In this document: one piece after another, positions 46,344 to 55,457 of the stretch
How the letters are laid out: the number at the start of each line of letters is the position of its first letter
Position numbering within the stretch: position 1 is the first letter of the stretch
Notes under the pieces: model-generated
What the model was told of the DNA's origin: nothing
The model's database searches: none
The model's input: the letters and a program-made list of their open reading frames with translations, nothing else
DNA from: an uncultured Flavobacteriaceae bacterium
Lineage (GTDB): Bacteria > Bacteroidota > Bacteroidia > Flavobacteriales > Flavobacteriaceae
Reading direction: 5' to 3'
DNA: 64,000 nucleotides
NCBI GenBank assembly: GCA_947504035.1
Contig: CANNGA010000004.1
Span: 205,046 to 269,045, forward strand
Made by a program: the position numbers and the translations under genes

Positions 46344-47546
46344 TTAGTCGAAATTTTTTCTTAATCCTAGGTCATCCATACTAAAGACATTTCCATTTTC
46401 GATAAGCAAGCCTTTTGTTTTTCCCGAAAAAGCGCTTAGACCATGTGCGACATCTAACCGAATAACACGGCCTTCAAAATCACTAGAAATATCATGAACA
46501 GGTGTATGACCTATAACGATGTGTTTAGAGGCATAAAAGTTAAGGAGTTCGTCTAGAGCTGTAGGCTTTATTTTCTTGTAATTCGATCTGTTTTGCACAA
46601 GACCTCTGTACCAAAAAGGACCTTTTGTGCTGTAAAGAAATTGTAGGGTTCTATGTTTTATATGTTCTTGACTGCTGTAGTGCTGGCGTACCAAAGTATT
46701 AATCGTTTCTAAGCTAAGGTGGTAGTTTAGCAGTTCTGGGCTTAATCCTGCATGTACAAAAATATAGTCGCCAATACGCTCAATAACATTTTTAGTGGCG
46801 AGCCATTGGCCTAGAATCGACGCATCAGAATATAGAAATTTAAGGGCTTCTTCAGCCGTATTTTTACCACTAATACGTTTCGCGACCTTAATGTATTTCT
46901 TGCGGTTGTATTTATGATTGCCATTAAAATTTAAGATTTCATGATTGCCTAAAATAAAATGAACTTGACCGCCTTGGGTTTTAGCCTGCTGCTCTAATTT
47001 ATAAATAAGCCATAGTACTGGTGTTACATTTTTTCCACGATCTACAAAGTCGCCCAAAAGCACTAAATGGCCTTTGTTAAATGTCCAATTATAGGTGCTG
47101 TCTATAATGTGATTTGCCAATAAAAAACCAGAAAAGGCATTAAAATTCCCCTCAATATCTGAAAGTACAACCAGTGTGTCGGGCATCTTATAGACTGTTT
47201 TTGGGATGTGTAATGTTGTCTGTAAAGCCAAATGAAATGTGTTGGGAACAGCATCATCTGTACTTACAACAATAGCATTAGGATTAAAAACAGATGTTTT
47301 TGTAAATTGCTGTTTGACATCCACACGATATAGGGTATCGTTTATAATATAGGGGCCATCATTTCCTTTAAACTGAAGTGCCTTTGGTTTTGAAACAGGT
47401 GTCTTTTGATGTGAATTAGAATTTTCATGAGCAGTATTAAACACGTCTTGCCCAAGTACACTCATGTGCATTACAATACCGAAAAGCACACTTAACCGCA
47501 TACATAATACAGTTTTAAGAGCAACAAAAGGGGTAGATCGCATCAT
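46344..47546 (-). CDS. Secreted PPP-type metallophosphatase (Shelphs-like)
   Basis: The 400-residue protein has an N-terminal signal segment (LKTVLCMRLSVLFGIVMHMSVLG) and metallophosphatase motifs: SDIEGNF, GDFVDRG, GNHE, HAG and GHTP. The first motif has Glu where most PPP enzymes have His (DIEG instead of DxHG), as I recall for the Shelphs-like group of bacterial PPP phosphatases. It should act in the periplasm. It stops 5 bp from the CotH kinase-like gene on the other strand, an interesting kinase/phosphatase pairing. Confidence 0.88.
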   Translation of the reverse strand: MMRSTPFVALKTVLCMRLSVLFGIVMHMSVLGQDVFNTAHENSNSHQKTPVSKPKALQFKGNDGPYIINDTLYRVDVKQQFTKTSVFNPNAIVVSTDDAVPNTFHLALQTTLHIPKTVYKMPDTLVVLSDIEGNFNAFSGFLLANHIIDSTYNWTFNKGHLVLLGDFVDRGKNVTPVLWLIYKLEQQAKTQGGQVHFILGNHEILNFNGNHKYNRKKYIKVAKRISGKNTAEEALKFLYSDASILGQWLATKNVIERIGDYIFVHAGLSPELLNYHLSLETINTLVRQHYSSQEHIKHRTLQFLYSTKGPFWYRGLVQNRSNYKKIKPTALDELLNFYASKHIVIGHTPVHDISSDFEGRVIRLDVAHGLSAFSGKTKGLLIENGNVFSMDDLGLRKNFD

Positions 47547-47765
47547 GTTATAGTATAGGTTTTATTAAGAGTGGTGTTTTATTAAGCGATGAATTTAATT
47601 AAAGGCATTGTGTTTTAAGGTTGAAACCCTGTATGACAGTGTTTTTAAATACGAAATGGGACGTTATGAGTGTTAGTCGTAATAATTTATGTTTTTTTTA
47701 CTTTTTAAACTTTTTTTAGAGGCCATGGCTTATTAGTGGTGCTCTATTCGAAACCTTATAAACTA

Positions 47766-47811
47766 AAAAACATCCAAAAGGCTATTGCAATTACAGCTTT
47801 TGGATGTTTTT
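47766..47811 (-). terminator. Terminator downstream of tssC
   Basis: The arms AAAAACATCCAAAAG (47766-47780) and CTTTTGGATGTTTTT (47797-47811) are perfectly complementary with a 16-base loop. T-rich tracts flank both sides, so it may act on both strands. It lies about 50 bases past the tssC stop. Confidence 0.85.
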
Positions 47812-47863
47812 GTTGTTCAACAGCTTAGAACGTGTTTAAACCGTGTTCTAAGGAGTTTTTATT

Positions 47864-49216
47864 TTACTGTTGGTCGTATTCTGTACCCCATTCTGTACCA
47901 TCATCTCCTTTTTGACCATCTAACTTTATCATAAAGTTTTTAGCTGGGAAATACGGTTTCATATGGATGTCTAAAAGAATACGGTCTTTTTGGTTTGGAT
48001 CTTGTTCGAAACGTTTAATAGAGAAATCCTCTATTAATTTATCTGGACCTGTAATACCATCTAGAAACTTAACGATTTGTCCCATGAGTTCTCTTCGCGT
48101 TTTGGCGTTAAAGTTTTCGAAAGCTCTACGGTTTAAGAAATCCATAAGTACTTTAGTGACATAATCGAAAACACGAACTACAGAGTATGTTTGTAAGCCT
48201 AAGTTATCACCGTTAAATAGAGTTTTGGCAGAGAATGCCATAACTTTACCATATTCGTTAACCATTGGCACTAAACCAAGTTTTTCAAGCTGTGAAACTT
48301 CACCTTTTTTCAAATCGAAACGTACACCATCAACCTCGTTAATACCACCAAACTTTTTACCGGCAGTAACCTGAGACATTAATGTTTTGTAGATTTTTCC
48401 AGCTAAAGCACTAGAAGGTGGTACAAATAAATCGTCATCTTCGCCTACTTCATCGTATTTACCGCGACCTACTAACCAGTTACACGCCATGATAACGTTA
48501 GATCTAAAATTATCACCACCCGTTAGGTTGGCCAATTCAAACATTTCCATAACATCGTCTGGCTCATCTAAATGCTCAAAATCGGTAACCATCATCACCT
48601 TATTCTTATAAGCGATTTTACCCCATTTCTCTACCACTTTATTAGAGCCTAAGTATCCAGGAATTACTAATAAACCGTAGTTGTCTCTTAAATCTAAACG
48701 GTCGTAACCCTGTACCAGTTCCTCTTCTATAGCATCAATAAAACGCGTATTATCGAGATCTTTTAATTGCTCTAGTTCGGCATTTACGATGTTTATATTT
48801 TTAATTTTAGAAGACTCTGTATTTTTATAAAACAACGCTACCGAACGGTAAGACTGTTCCATATTTCTTGTTTCTTCTAAAACATTGGCTAAATTTTTAG
48901 TAAGCGTTTGCTCTGCAAGTTTTGATTGCGCTTCAGAGTTATTTGCCATTTCAGAAATATCTCCAGAAGACGATAGTACATCGGCCCAAATTTCTAAGGT
49001 TTTTGCTAACATTTCACGCTCGGCCTTTTTAGAGGCTTCCGAAAGGAAAATCTTTTTACGGGCCTTACGCTGAGGGTTCATATTTTGAACATTCTCTATA
49101 GCAGACTCTAAAAGATCAAAGCCCCCATAGCGCGCTAATTTCTCTTCAGTTTCTTTTAACTTTTGTACCGGGTTCTCTATAACTACGGCTTGTTTTTTAT
49201 TTTCAAGTGCTGACAT
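47864..49216 (-). CDS. tssC: T6SS contractile sheath large subunit TssC (Bacteroidetes type)
   Basis: The 450-residue sheath subunit is of the T6SSiii kind found in Bacteroidetes (DUF5458/TssC). Family features include QKLKETEEKLARYGGFDLLESAIENV, NYGLLVIPGYLGSNKVVEKWGKIA, MACNWLVGRGKYD and the C-terminal FDYVTKVLMDFLNRRAFENF handshake region. It follows tssB by 20 bp. Together with tssB and clpV it makes a sheath-recycling cassette. No tube (TssD), baseplate or membrane-complex gene of this system is in the window. Confidence 0.92.
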   Translation of the reverse strand: MSALENKKQAVVIENPVQKLKETEEKLARYGGFDLLESAIENVQNMNPQRKARKKIFLSEASKKAEREMLAKTLEIWADVLSSSGDISEMANNSEAQSKLAEQTLTKNLANVLEETRNMEQSYRSVALFYKNTESSKIKNINIVNAELEQLKDLDNTRFIDAIEEELVQGYDRLDLRDNYGLLVIPGYLGSNKVVEKWGKIAYKNKVMMVTDFEHLDEPDDVMEMFELANLTGGDNFRSNVIMACNWLVGRGKYDEVGEDDDLFVPPSSALAGKIYKTLMSQVTAGKKFGGINEVDGVRFDLKKGEVSQLEKLGLVPMVNEYGKVMAFSAKTLFNGDNLGLQTYSVVRVFDYVTKVLMDFLNRRAFENFNAKTRRELMGQIVKFLDGITGPDKLIEDFSIKRFEQDPNQKDRILLDIHMKPYFPAKNFMIKLDGQKGDDGTEWGTEYDQQ

Positions 49217-49236
49217 AAGTATATTTTATAGAACGG

Positions 49237-49680
49237 TTATTTTTCTCGTAATTCGGTAAGTAAAGAGTGTATAGATTCTAGTAGAGCCTCTTTAGCATCA
49301 TCATTTTCTAAAGCCATTTTTAAAATCTTATTCGATTTTAATTGTTTTACAACCTTTAAATATTGGTCTTTTTCAGCATTTAAATTTCTAAGATACTCGC
49401 TTTGGTCTATAATTCCTTTTTTACTAAAGTCTCCCACATTAGAAAAACGTAAGGTTTCTTTTTTCTCAACACCATCTTGATTCTCATGTGTTACCTCAAT
49501 CTCTGGTTTAAAGTGATCGAAAACAGCATCTACAGAATTAAGTCCTTTAACAACTTCTGGTTTAACAGGAGGATCCTGTGTTAATTTTTGAACAAGTAAT
49601 GTCTTGTTTTGGCTAATTTCTGAGATTGCCTCTGATGCTTCAGATTTTACTTCTGAGCCTCCTAAACTGTAATTATCCAT
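49237..49680 (-). CDS. tssB: T6SS contractile sheath small subunit TssB (Bacteroidetes type)
   Basis: The 147-residue partner of TssC. The central FKPEIEVTHENQDGVEKKETLRFSN and the C-terminal coiled segment match the TssB fold that intertwines with TssC in the sheath. It lies directly between clpV and tssC with short gaps, the normal order for this module. The type VI and eCIS sheaths are different protein families, so this one is unlikely to serve the eCIS. Confidence 0.9.
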   Translation of the reverse strand: MDNYSLGGSEVKSEASEAISEISQNKTLLVQKLTQDPPVKPEVVKGLNSVDAVFDHFKPEIEVTHENQDGVEKKETLRFSNVGDFSKKGIIDQSEYLRNLNAEKDQYLKVVKQLKSNKILKMALENDDAKEALLESIHSLLTELREK

Positions 49681-49740
49681 ATTTAATTAAGCGTTTATTA
49701 TATTATCTAATTTGTTAATAGCATCTTACAAAAACCTACA

Positions 49741-52194
49741 TTAATTGTACGTCCATGCAAGTTTTTCTTCTTTATAATCTAATGAGATGGTACTGCCTTT
49801 AGCAATATCACCTTTAATAATCTTCTTAGACAATGGCGAACGTAGTTCGTTACGTATAACACCACGTAAAGGTCTAGCACCATATTTGGGAGTAAAGCCT
49901 TTATTTGCCAAAAATGTCTTTGCCTCAGATGTTAAATTTAAACTAATTCCTTGTCTTTCCAAGGCTTTGTGAAGATCTTTCATCTGTATTTCGAAAATTT
50001 TAACTACATTTTCGACGGAAATAGGGGCGAACGGTATAATTTCGGTAAGTCGTCCTAAAAATTCAGGTCTAAAATAATTGCCCATTATTTCGAGTAAATC
50101 GGCTGTTTTAGGTACAATACCTTCATTAAAAGACTGCACTACTTGTGCGCTTCCAATATTAGACGTAAATAAAATCACAGCATTCGAAAAATCACCAATT
50201 TTACCCAAACGGTCGCTAAGTTTTCCTTCATCTAAAATTTGAAGAAAGATATCAAAAACCGAAGGGTGGGCTTTTTCTATTTCATCAAACAAAACAATAG
50301 AGTAGGGGCGTTCACGTATTTTATTGACCAGTACACCACCTTCTTCGTAACCTACGTAACCTGGAGGCGCACCATATAATAAGGCGGCAGAATGTTCCTC
50401 TTTAAATTCGGACATGTCAAAGCGAATAATGGCGTCTTCCGATTGGAACATAAATTCGGCTAAGGACTTTGCTAATTCTGTTTTTCCTGTTCCTGTAGGC
50501 CCTGTAAAAAAGAAAGAGCCTATCGGTAACCCTGGTTTACTTAAACCAGAACGCGATTCTAGTATGGCGTCTGTAATAATTTTTAAGGCGTAATTTTGTC
50601 CAATGACCCGTTGTCTTAAAATCGATTCCATATCTAACAAGCGCTCTTTTTCGTCGGCTTGCAATTTCCCTACAGGAATTCCTGTAATATTGGCGATTGT
50701 AGCAGAAATATCATGTTTGGTTACTGCCGTTTTTGGAGCAGCTACAAATTGGGCACACTGTTCTAAAACGGCTTCAATTTTAGCAGTGGCCTCTGCTACA
50801 GAAGTTACATCATCAAAATTATCTTCATGATCTAACTCGCTAAAAATAAGGTAGCTGAAAATGTTTTTAAGATTAAACCACTGCCAGCGCAGTTCGTTAA
50901 GTGCTTTTAGCGGATCTTCTGCATTTTTTTGAGTTTCTAAAATACCTTTTACCAATGCGATATTGGCAGCTGTTGTCTCTACCATATAGCGGGAAGCAGA
51001 CATGGTACGGTCTATTAAATCTATAGCAACGTCGGGTAAACAACGGTCTTTACTAAAGCGTTTAGAGAGGCGTATGGCTTCTGCAATAGTAGGTTTGTCG
51101 ATAGACAGTTCGTGAAAATCGGCATACAAATTAATGGTGCTGTCAATCATGGTAAGCGCATCCTCTTGTGAAGGTTCTACAAGTTGCACACTTTCAAATT
51201 GACGGGATAAGCCTTGATGGGCTTCTATGTGTTTTCTAAAGGCTTCGTTTGTGGCGGTAGCAATAATTGTAACCTCACCTTTTGCCAGTTCAGACTTTAA
51301 GATGTTAATGAGACCTTGGTTGCCATTGTCCTTGTCGGTAATATTAGACAAGTCGTCTATAAGTAATACCGGTTTTTTAAAGGTTTTAATGGCAGCGAAT
51401 ATCTTTTTTAAACGGTCTTCGACCTCACTTTTATAACTGGCTCCAACAAGTAAGTTTACCACATCTACTTCATAAATGTCGGCGTTATGCAGCACTTCAG
51501 GAACATTGCCATTGGCAATGGCATTAGCAAAACCGTCTAAAAGCACGGTTTTACCAACCCCAGAGTCCCCTAAGATAAGGACATTAGGTTTAGAGTGGCG
51601 GCCCAAAATTTCGATAATCATTTTAAGTTCCCCATCACGACCAAATATCGGATTTAACTCTCCAGCTTTAGCGGCTTCTATTTTATGAATACAAAAGGCA
51701 TCGAGAATACTAAGATCTACTTTTTTACCATCTGCTTTTGGCGCTGTTCGCGCTGTCGTGCTGTGAGGTGTCTCCGTATTTACGGTTTTAAGCAATTCGT
51801 CTGCTGTAAGTGGTAAGGATTTTAATTGTTCATACGAAAAGCCTACGCCAGGCGTACATAAGGCAATAAGCACTGCAATTTCAGACAAGGCATTACCACC
51901 TATTTTAAGCATGAGATTTTGCGCTTCATTAAAAACAGCATCAATACTAGCATCACCCTCAATTCTATGTGGTACACTCGCTACTTTAGGGTAACTTTCT
52001 ATGCGTACCTCACACCATTCATCGATGTAAAAGATGTCTGCATGAATTTGAAACATAAGATCATCTAATCCAGAATCTTTATGTAGTAATGCTTTTAATA
52101 AATGAGAAGGGCCGTAATTTTTATTATTGTTTTCCTTAGCTAATGCTACAGCAATATGTATAGCATTTTCTAAATTTTTGGAGCAATTTAGCAT
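49741..52194 (-). CDS. clpV: T6SS sheath-disassembly ATPase ClpV (TssH)
   Basis: The 817-residue Hsp100 ATPase recycles contracted TssB/TssC sheaths. An N-terminal Clp-N domain (about 1-140) is followed by two AAA+ modules: Walker A1 GDSGVGKT (209-216), and Walker A2 GPTGTGKT near residue 563 with a VLFDEIEKAHPSVFDIFLQILDEG Walker B region. It lacks a ClpP-binding tripeptide that I can see, and its neighbours tssB and tssC argue for ClpV rather than ClpB/ClpC. A -7 box lies 24 bases upstream of the start. Confidence 0.9.
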   Translation of the reverse strand: MLNCSKNLENAIHIAVALAKENNNKNYGPSHLLKALLHKDSGLDDLMFQIHADIFYIDEWCEVRIESYPKVASVPHRIEGDASIDAVFNEAQNLMLKIGGNALSEIAVLIALCTPGVGFSYEQLKSLPLTADELLKTVNTETPHSTTARTAPKADGKKVDLSILDAFCIHKIEAAKAGELNPIFGRDGELKMIIEILGRHSKPNVLILGDSGVGKTVLLDGFANAIANGNVPEVLHNADIYEVDVVNLLVGASYKSEVEDRLKKIFAAIKTFKKPVLLIDDLSNITDKDNGNQGLINILKSELAKGEVTIIATATNEAFRKHIEAHQGLSRQFESVQLVEPSQEDALTMIDSTINLYADFHELSIDKPTIAEAIRLSKRFSKDRCLPDVAIDLIDRTMSASRYMVETTAANIALVKGILETQKNAEDPLKALNELRWQWFNLKNIFSYLIFSELDHEDNFDDVTSVAEATAKIEAVLEQCAQFVAAPKTAVTKHDISATIANITGIPVGKLQADEKERLLDMESILRQRVIGQNYALKIITDAILESRSGLSKPGLPIGSFFFTGPTGTGKTELAKSLAEFMFQSEDAIIRFDMSEFKEEHSAALLYGAPPGYVGYEEGGVLVNKIRERPYSIVLFDEIEKAHPSVFDIFLQILDEGKLSDRLGKIGDFSNAVILFTSNIGSAQVVQSFNEGIVPKTADLLEIMGNYFRPEFLGRLTEIIPFAPISVENVVKIFEIQMKDLHKALERQGISLNLTSEAKTFLANKGFTPKYGARPLRGVIRNELRSPLSKKIIKGDIAKGSTISLDYKEEKLAWTYN

Positions 52195-52217
52195 CTAATA
52201 TGTTTTATTTTACAAAA

Positions 52218-52225
52218 CAAATATA
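52218..52225 (-). promoter_or_regulatory. Candidate -7 box for clpV-tssB-tssC
   Basis: TATATTTG on the minus strand matches TAnnTTTG and lies about 24 bases upstream of the clpV start. The nearest upstream TTG is at only 12 bp spacing, so the -33 element is uncertain. Confidence 0.45.
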
Positions 52226-52356
52226 AATAAATTATTACAACAGTAAAGCGGATCCTTTTTTTAGGTTTAAATGCTTAATTAATAGGATGTATTGCTTTTC
52301 TACAGAAGCAAATCTATAATAAACTACATTTGAGGTATTTTGTGACTGACATAGGT

Positions 52357-52386
52357 TTGTAATCTTTCTTTAAAATTGTAGTTTTG
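52357..52386 (+). promoter_or_regulatory. Canonical Bacteroidetes promoter for the M61-like gene
   Basis: TTG (52357-52359) is followed after exactly 19 bases by TAGTTTTG (52379-52386), matching the TTG-N19-TAnnTTTG consensus. The start codon is about 32 bases downstream. Confidence 0.7.
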
Positions 52387-52418
52387 CGGCTTAATTAGAA
52401 TAAATTTTAAAACAAATT

Positions 52419-54230
52419 TTGATGAAATCCATTGTATCATTGCTATTTATTAATTGTTTTATAATAAGTATAGCAGCCCAAGTAAAAAACACTTATGCCA
52501 TCTCTTTTAAAAAAGCAGCACACCATGAAGCTGTTGTAGATGCTGAATTTACAAACATACAGTTGGGAAAGGCATCGTTACTATTTTCTAAAACAGCTCC
52601 TGGTAGCTTTGGAGTTTATGAATTTGCGAAAAACATTTACGATTTAAGCATTACCGATGGTTCTGGTAAGGCTTTAGATGTTACAACTGTAGGTTTAAAC
52701 CAATGGGATGTAGAAGATCATAATGGTGTTATTAAGGTAAGCTATAAGATTTTTGCCGATCAAGGAGATACTGTATTTTCTAAATTTTCTGAAGAGGGAT
52801 GTGTCATCAACGCGCCTGCTACATTTATATATATGCCTGCTTTAGAAAGTAGACCTGTAGAAATTACATATGCTAAAAAAGCCAATTGGAACATCGCGAC
52901 ACATTTACGACAAACAGCAGATAATGTGTACGAAGCCGAAAATTTACAGGAGTTTATGGAAAGCCCCGCTTTACTAGCACCACTTGTTACAAAAACGCAA
53001 ACATTATCATCTGGGAATAAAGATTTTAAATTGCAGTTGGCAACATCCTTTACAGCAAACGATGCTATTGTAGAGGGCATCTTTCAAGGGCTTTTAAAAG
53101 TAGCTGAAGCCCATAAAACAGTTTTTGGAGGCTATCCTATCTATGAAAATGATGCGTATCAATTTTTAATAAGTACCATTCCTGCAACGCGACAAGCAGG
53201 TATTACAGGTTATAGAAACACCACTTTAGCAACGTACACCGATACATTAACAGAAACAGACATTCCTGCTATAGTCCGAGAATTGTCTAAAGCTTTTTTT
53301 CAATCATGGAATACAACACGTATGCGTCCTGCGGCGTTAACACCTTTTAATTTACAAGCCTATGCTAAGGCTAAAGAATACTGGTTTACAGAAGGTTTTG
53401 CCAATTATTACGCTTACCTTAATACATGTAGAGCAGGGGTGGTATCTCAAGACCGTTTTTTAGAAGACCTGTCTTATGTGGTGAGCGACGTAGTAAGCTG
53501 CCCTGCCTTAGTGTATACTAATGCCAATGCAATTAGCGAGAAAGCTCTGTTTTACCAAGGGTTATCACAGTATGGAGGCCCTCAAAACACACCAAACATT
53601 TATATGGCTCCAAAACAGCACGGTATGATGATTGCTTTGGTGCTCGATTTACAATTAAGACAAAAAAGCGGCTTAAGTTTAGATGATTATATGAAGTTGG
53701 TATGGACGAAATATGGAAAAACAGAAATACCATTTCGAGTTGAAAACTTATACACCACATTACGCGAATACGCCGGAGATACTTTTGCAGATAACTTCTT
53801 TAAATACACAATAGACCAACCCCGTGCATTCGATTATAAAAAACTGTTAGCTTCTGTAGGTGTGGCTACAACGGCAGTAAGAGCTTCTTATTTAGGTGCA
53901 GAAGTTGCTTTTAACATTAAGGATATGGCAGAGATCGTAGAATATACCAAACGATACACACCAGCTTATAATGGAGGTCTTGAAAAAGGGGATATTATCA
54001 TTTCTGTAAACAACCGTGCGTTTTCTAATCTTACCGAATATAAAAACGTAATCTCACAAAATAAAGTGGGGAAACGTGTTAGTGTAAAGTACAATCGTAA
54101 TGGTGTGGACAAAACAACTTATGTGAAGTTTAAGGCCAATCCTAATGTTATTTTAAGTAAAATGACGAAGCTTAGTTCTAAAGCCAGCGAACGTAAACGC
54201 TCATGGTTAGCAGAAGAAACTACAGAATAA
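52419..54230 (+). CDS. M61-family protein with PDZ domain, zinc site lost
   Basis: The 603-residue protein has a signal peptide (about 1-20), an M61 N-terminal beta domain, the M61 catalytic-like domain, and a C-terminal PDZ domain (about 500-580, YNGGLEKGDIIISVNNRAF). Active M61 glycyl-aminopeptidases carry HEFFHSWN. Here residues 291-298 read KAFFQSWN, so both zinc His and the catalytic Glu are gone. The later Glu325 in the TEGFANYYAY segment remains. It is thus probably a non-catalytic binding protein of the periplasm. Either Met1 or Met2 could be the start. Confidence 0.88.
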   Translation: MMKSIVSLLFINCFIISIAAQVKNTYAISFKKAAHHEAVVDAEFTNIQLGKASLLFSKTAPGSFGVYEFAKNIYDLSITDGSGKALDVTTVGLNQWDVEDHNGVIKVSYKIFADQGDTVFSKFSEEGCVINAPATFIYMPALESRPVEITYAKKANWNIATHLRQTADNVYEAENLQEFMESPALLAPLVTKTQTLSSGNKDFKLQLATSFTANDAIVEGIFQGLLKVAEAHKTVFGGYPIYENDAYQFLISTIPATRQAGITGYRNTTLATYTDTLTETDIPAIVRELSKAFFQSWNTTRMRPAALTPFNLQAYAKAKEYWFTEGFANYYAYLNTCRAGVVSQDRFLEDLSYVVSDVVSCPALVYTNANAISEKALFYQGLSQYGGPQNTPNIYMAPKQHGMMIALVLDLQLRQKSGLSLDDYMKLVWTKYGKTEIPFRVENLYTTLREYAGDTFADNFFKYTIDQPRAFDYKKLLASVGVATTAVRASYLGAEVAFNIKDMAEIVEYTKRYTPAYNGGLEKGDIIISVNNRAFSNLTEYKNVISQNKVGKRVSVKYNRNGVDKTTYVKFKANPNVILSKMTKLSSKASERKRSWLAEETTE

Positions 54231-54262
54231 TCTTTTTGACATACATAGACAATCAAAACACT

Positions 54263-54290
54263 AAAAAAGCACCGTTAACGGTGCTTTTTT
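54263..54290. terminator. Strong terminator after the M61-like gene
   Basis: A perfect palindrome with half-site AAAAAAGCACCGTT ends in a T-run on the plus strand. It lies 33 bases past the stop codon at 54230. It is symmetric and may also stop transcription entering from the right. Confidence 0.9.
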
Positions 54291-54295
54291 TGATT

Positions 54296-54958
54296 AAAAT
54301 AAAAGCCCTTACTAAAGTCCCTTCTATGAAGAGGGGATTAGGGGTGTGTAAGTTCATGAGTTTAATTTATGGCATATATAAGACCTCCCTTAGTCTGGCC
54401 TTATTAGGAGGGATACACTCCAATGCTCACTCTTAAAATAAAAGCCCTTATTAAAGCCTCCTCTATAAAGAGGGGATATAGGGGTGTGTTAGTTCATGAG
54501 TTCAATTTATAGCATATATAAGACCTCCCTTAGTCCGGCTTTATTAGGAGGGATACACTCCAACGCTCACTCTTAAAATAAAAGCCCTTACTAAAGTCCC
54601 CTCTATGAAGAGGGGATATAGGGGTGTGTTAGTTCTTTAATTTAGAGCATATATAAGACCTCCCTTAGTCCGGCCTTATTAGGAGGGATACACTCCAACG
54701 CTCACTCTTAAAATTTAAAGTCCTTACTAAAGTCCCCTCTATGAAGAGGGGATATAGGGGTGTGTTAGTTCTTTAATTTATGGCATATATAAAACTTCCT
54801 TAGTCCGGCCTTATTAGGAGAAATACACTCCAACGCTCACTCTTAAAATAAAAGCCCTTACTAAAGTCTCCTCTATAAAGAGGGGATTAGAGGTGTGTAA
54901 GTTCGTGAGTTTAATTTATGGCATATATAACACCTCTCTTAGTCCAGCCTTATTAGCA
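54296..54958. repeat. Five tandem copies of a ~138 bp hairpin-bearing repeat
   Basis: Copies start with AAAATAAAAGCCCTTA or a close variant at 54296, 54435, 54575, 54710 and 54845. Unit lengths are 139, 140, 135, 135 and about 114 (last one cut by the transposase remnant). Each full unit holds two hairpin-forming parts: CCCCTCT...AGAGGGG near the start and CCTCC...GGAGG near the end. A constant CACTCCAACGCTCACTCTT closes each unit. The copies differ by point changes and small indels. No unique spacers separate them, so this is not a CRISPR array. The short frames in it are not convincing genes. Confidence 0.9.
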
Positions 54959-55138
54959 AATTCTATTGGCTTAAAATGTCAGTTCATACTAAACTACTTT
55001 GACAACAGAGGTACAAATGCCACAACTGAATCCTTTAATGCGAAAATTAAAGCTTTTAGAAGGCCATTCAGAGGCGTTAGAAATATAGGTATCTTTTTGT
55101 GGAGAAAGAGGAACTATCCATTTTACTGCTTTTTGTAG
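54956..55138 (+). pseudogene. Transposase C-terminal remnant (ISL3/ISAon1-like)
   Basis: The frame reads KCQFILNYFDNRGTNATTE then SFNAKIKAFRRPFRGVRNIG, which matches the C-terminal DDE region of ISL3/ISAon1-group transposases (NYFDNRSTNASAESFNAKIKAFR in intact copies, from memory). The N-terminal three quarters are absent, and the frame runs directly out of the last repeat copy. It ends in unrelated residues. It marks past insertion-sequence activity at the left edge of the accessory region. Family naming is from motif memory. Confidence 0.7.
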
Positions 55139-55457
55139 GTTTTATTGGTGTTTTCAGAGTCTATAAAAAGCATCTCCACTGAATTAATTTCTTTTTAACA
55201 GAATTTTAAGATTTTTTATAATGTTTTGGGTTTAGATTCCTACAATTGAGTTCAAGCTAAATTCTTAGGGGCGGATTTTAGTAAACTTTCGAGTAAAGTA
55301 GCAATATTTAATACGTTTCTCGAAAATTTACTAACGTTGAATTTCTTTACTATTATACGATAAAGCTTAGAATAGTAGTTCTATAAACAATATATTTGGT
55401 GTTATAATGGTAAATATAAATTTAAATACCTATATTTAACCATTATATTGGTATAAT
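55139..55457. other. Intergenic region upstream of hipB
   Basis: AT-rich, with no gene. Its right end holds the hipBA inverted repeat listed separately. The rest shows nothing I can assign. Confidence 0.45.
55404..55446. promoter_or_regulatory. Inverted repeat, candidate HipB operator
   Basis: ATAATGGTAAATATA (55404-55418) and TATATTTAACCATTAT (55431-55446) are inverted copies differing by one extra base. They end 11 bases before the hipB start. HipB-type antitoxins bind such repeats to repress their own operon, so this is the likely operator. Binding is inferred. Confidence 0.65.

Noticed and set aside
54203..54436. 77-codon plus-strand frame across the M61 end and first repeat copy
   Set aside because: Overlaps the end of the M61 gene, the terminator and the repeat, with no recognisable protein features.
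54296..54958. Possible CRISPR array
   Set aside because: The repeated unit is ~138 bp and contiguous, with no unique spacers and no cas genes nearby.
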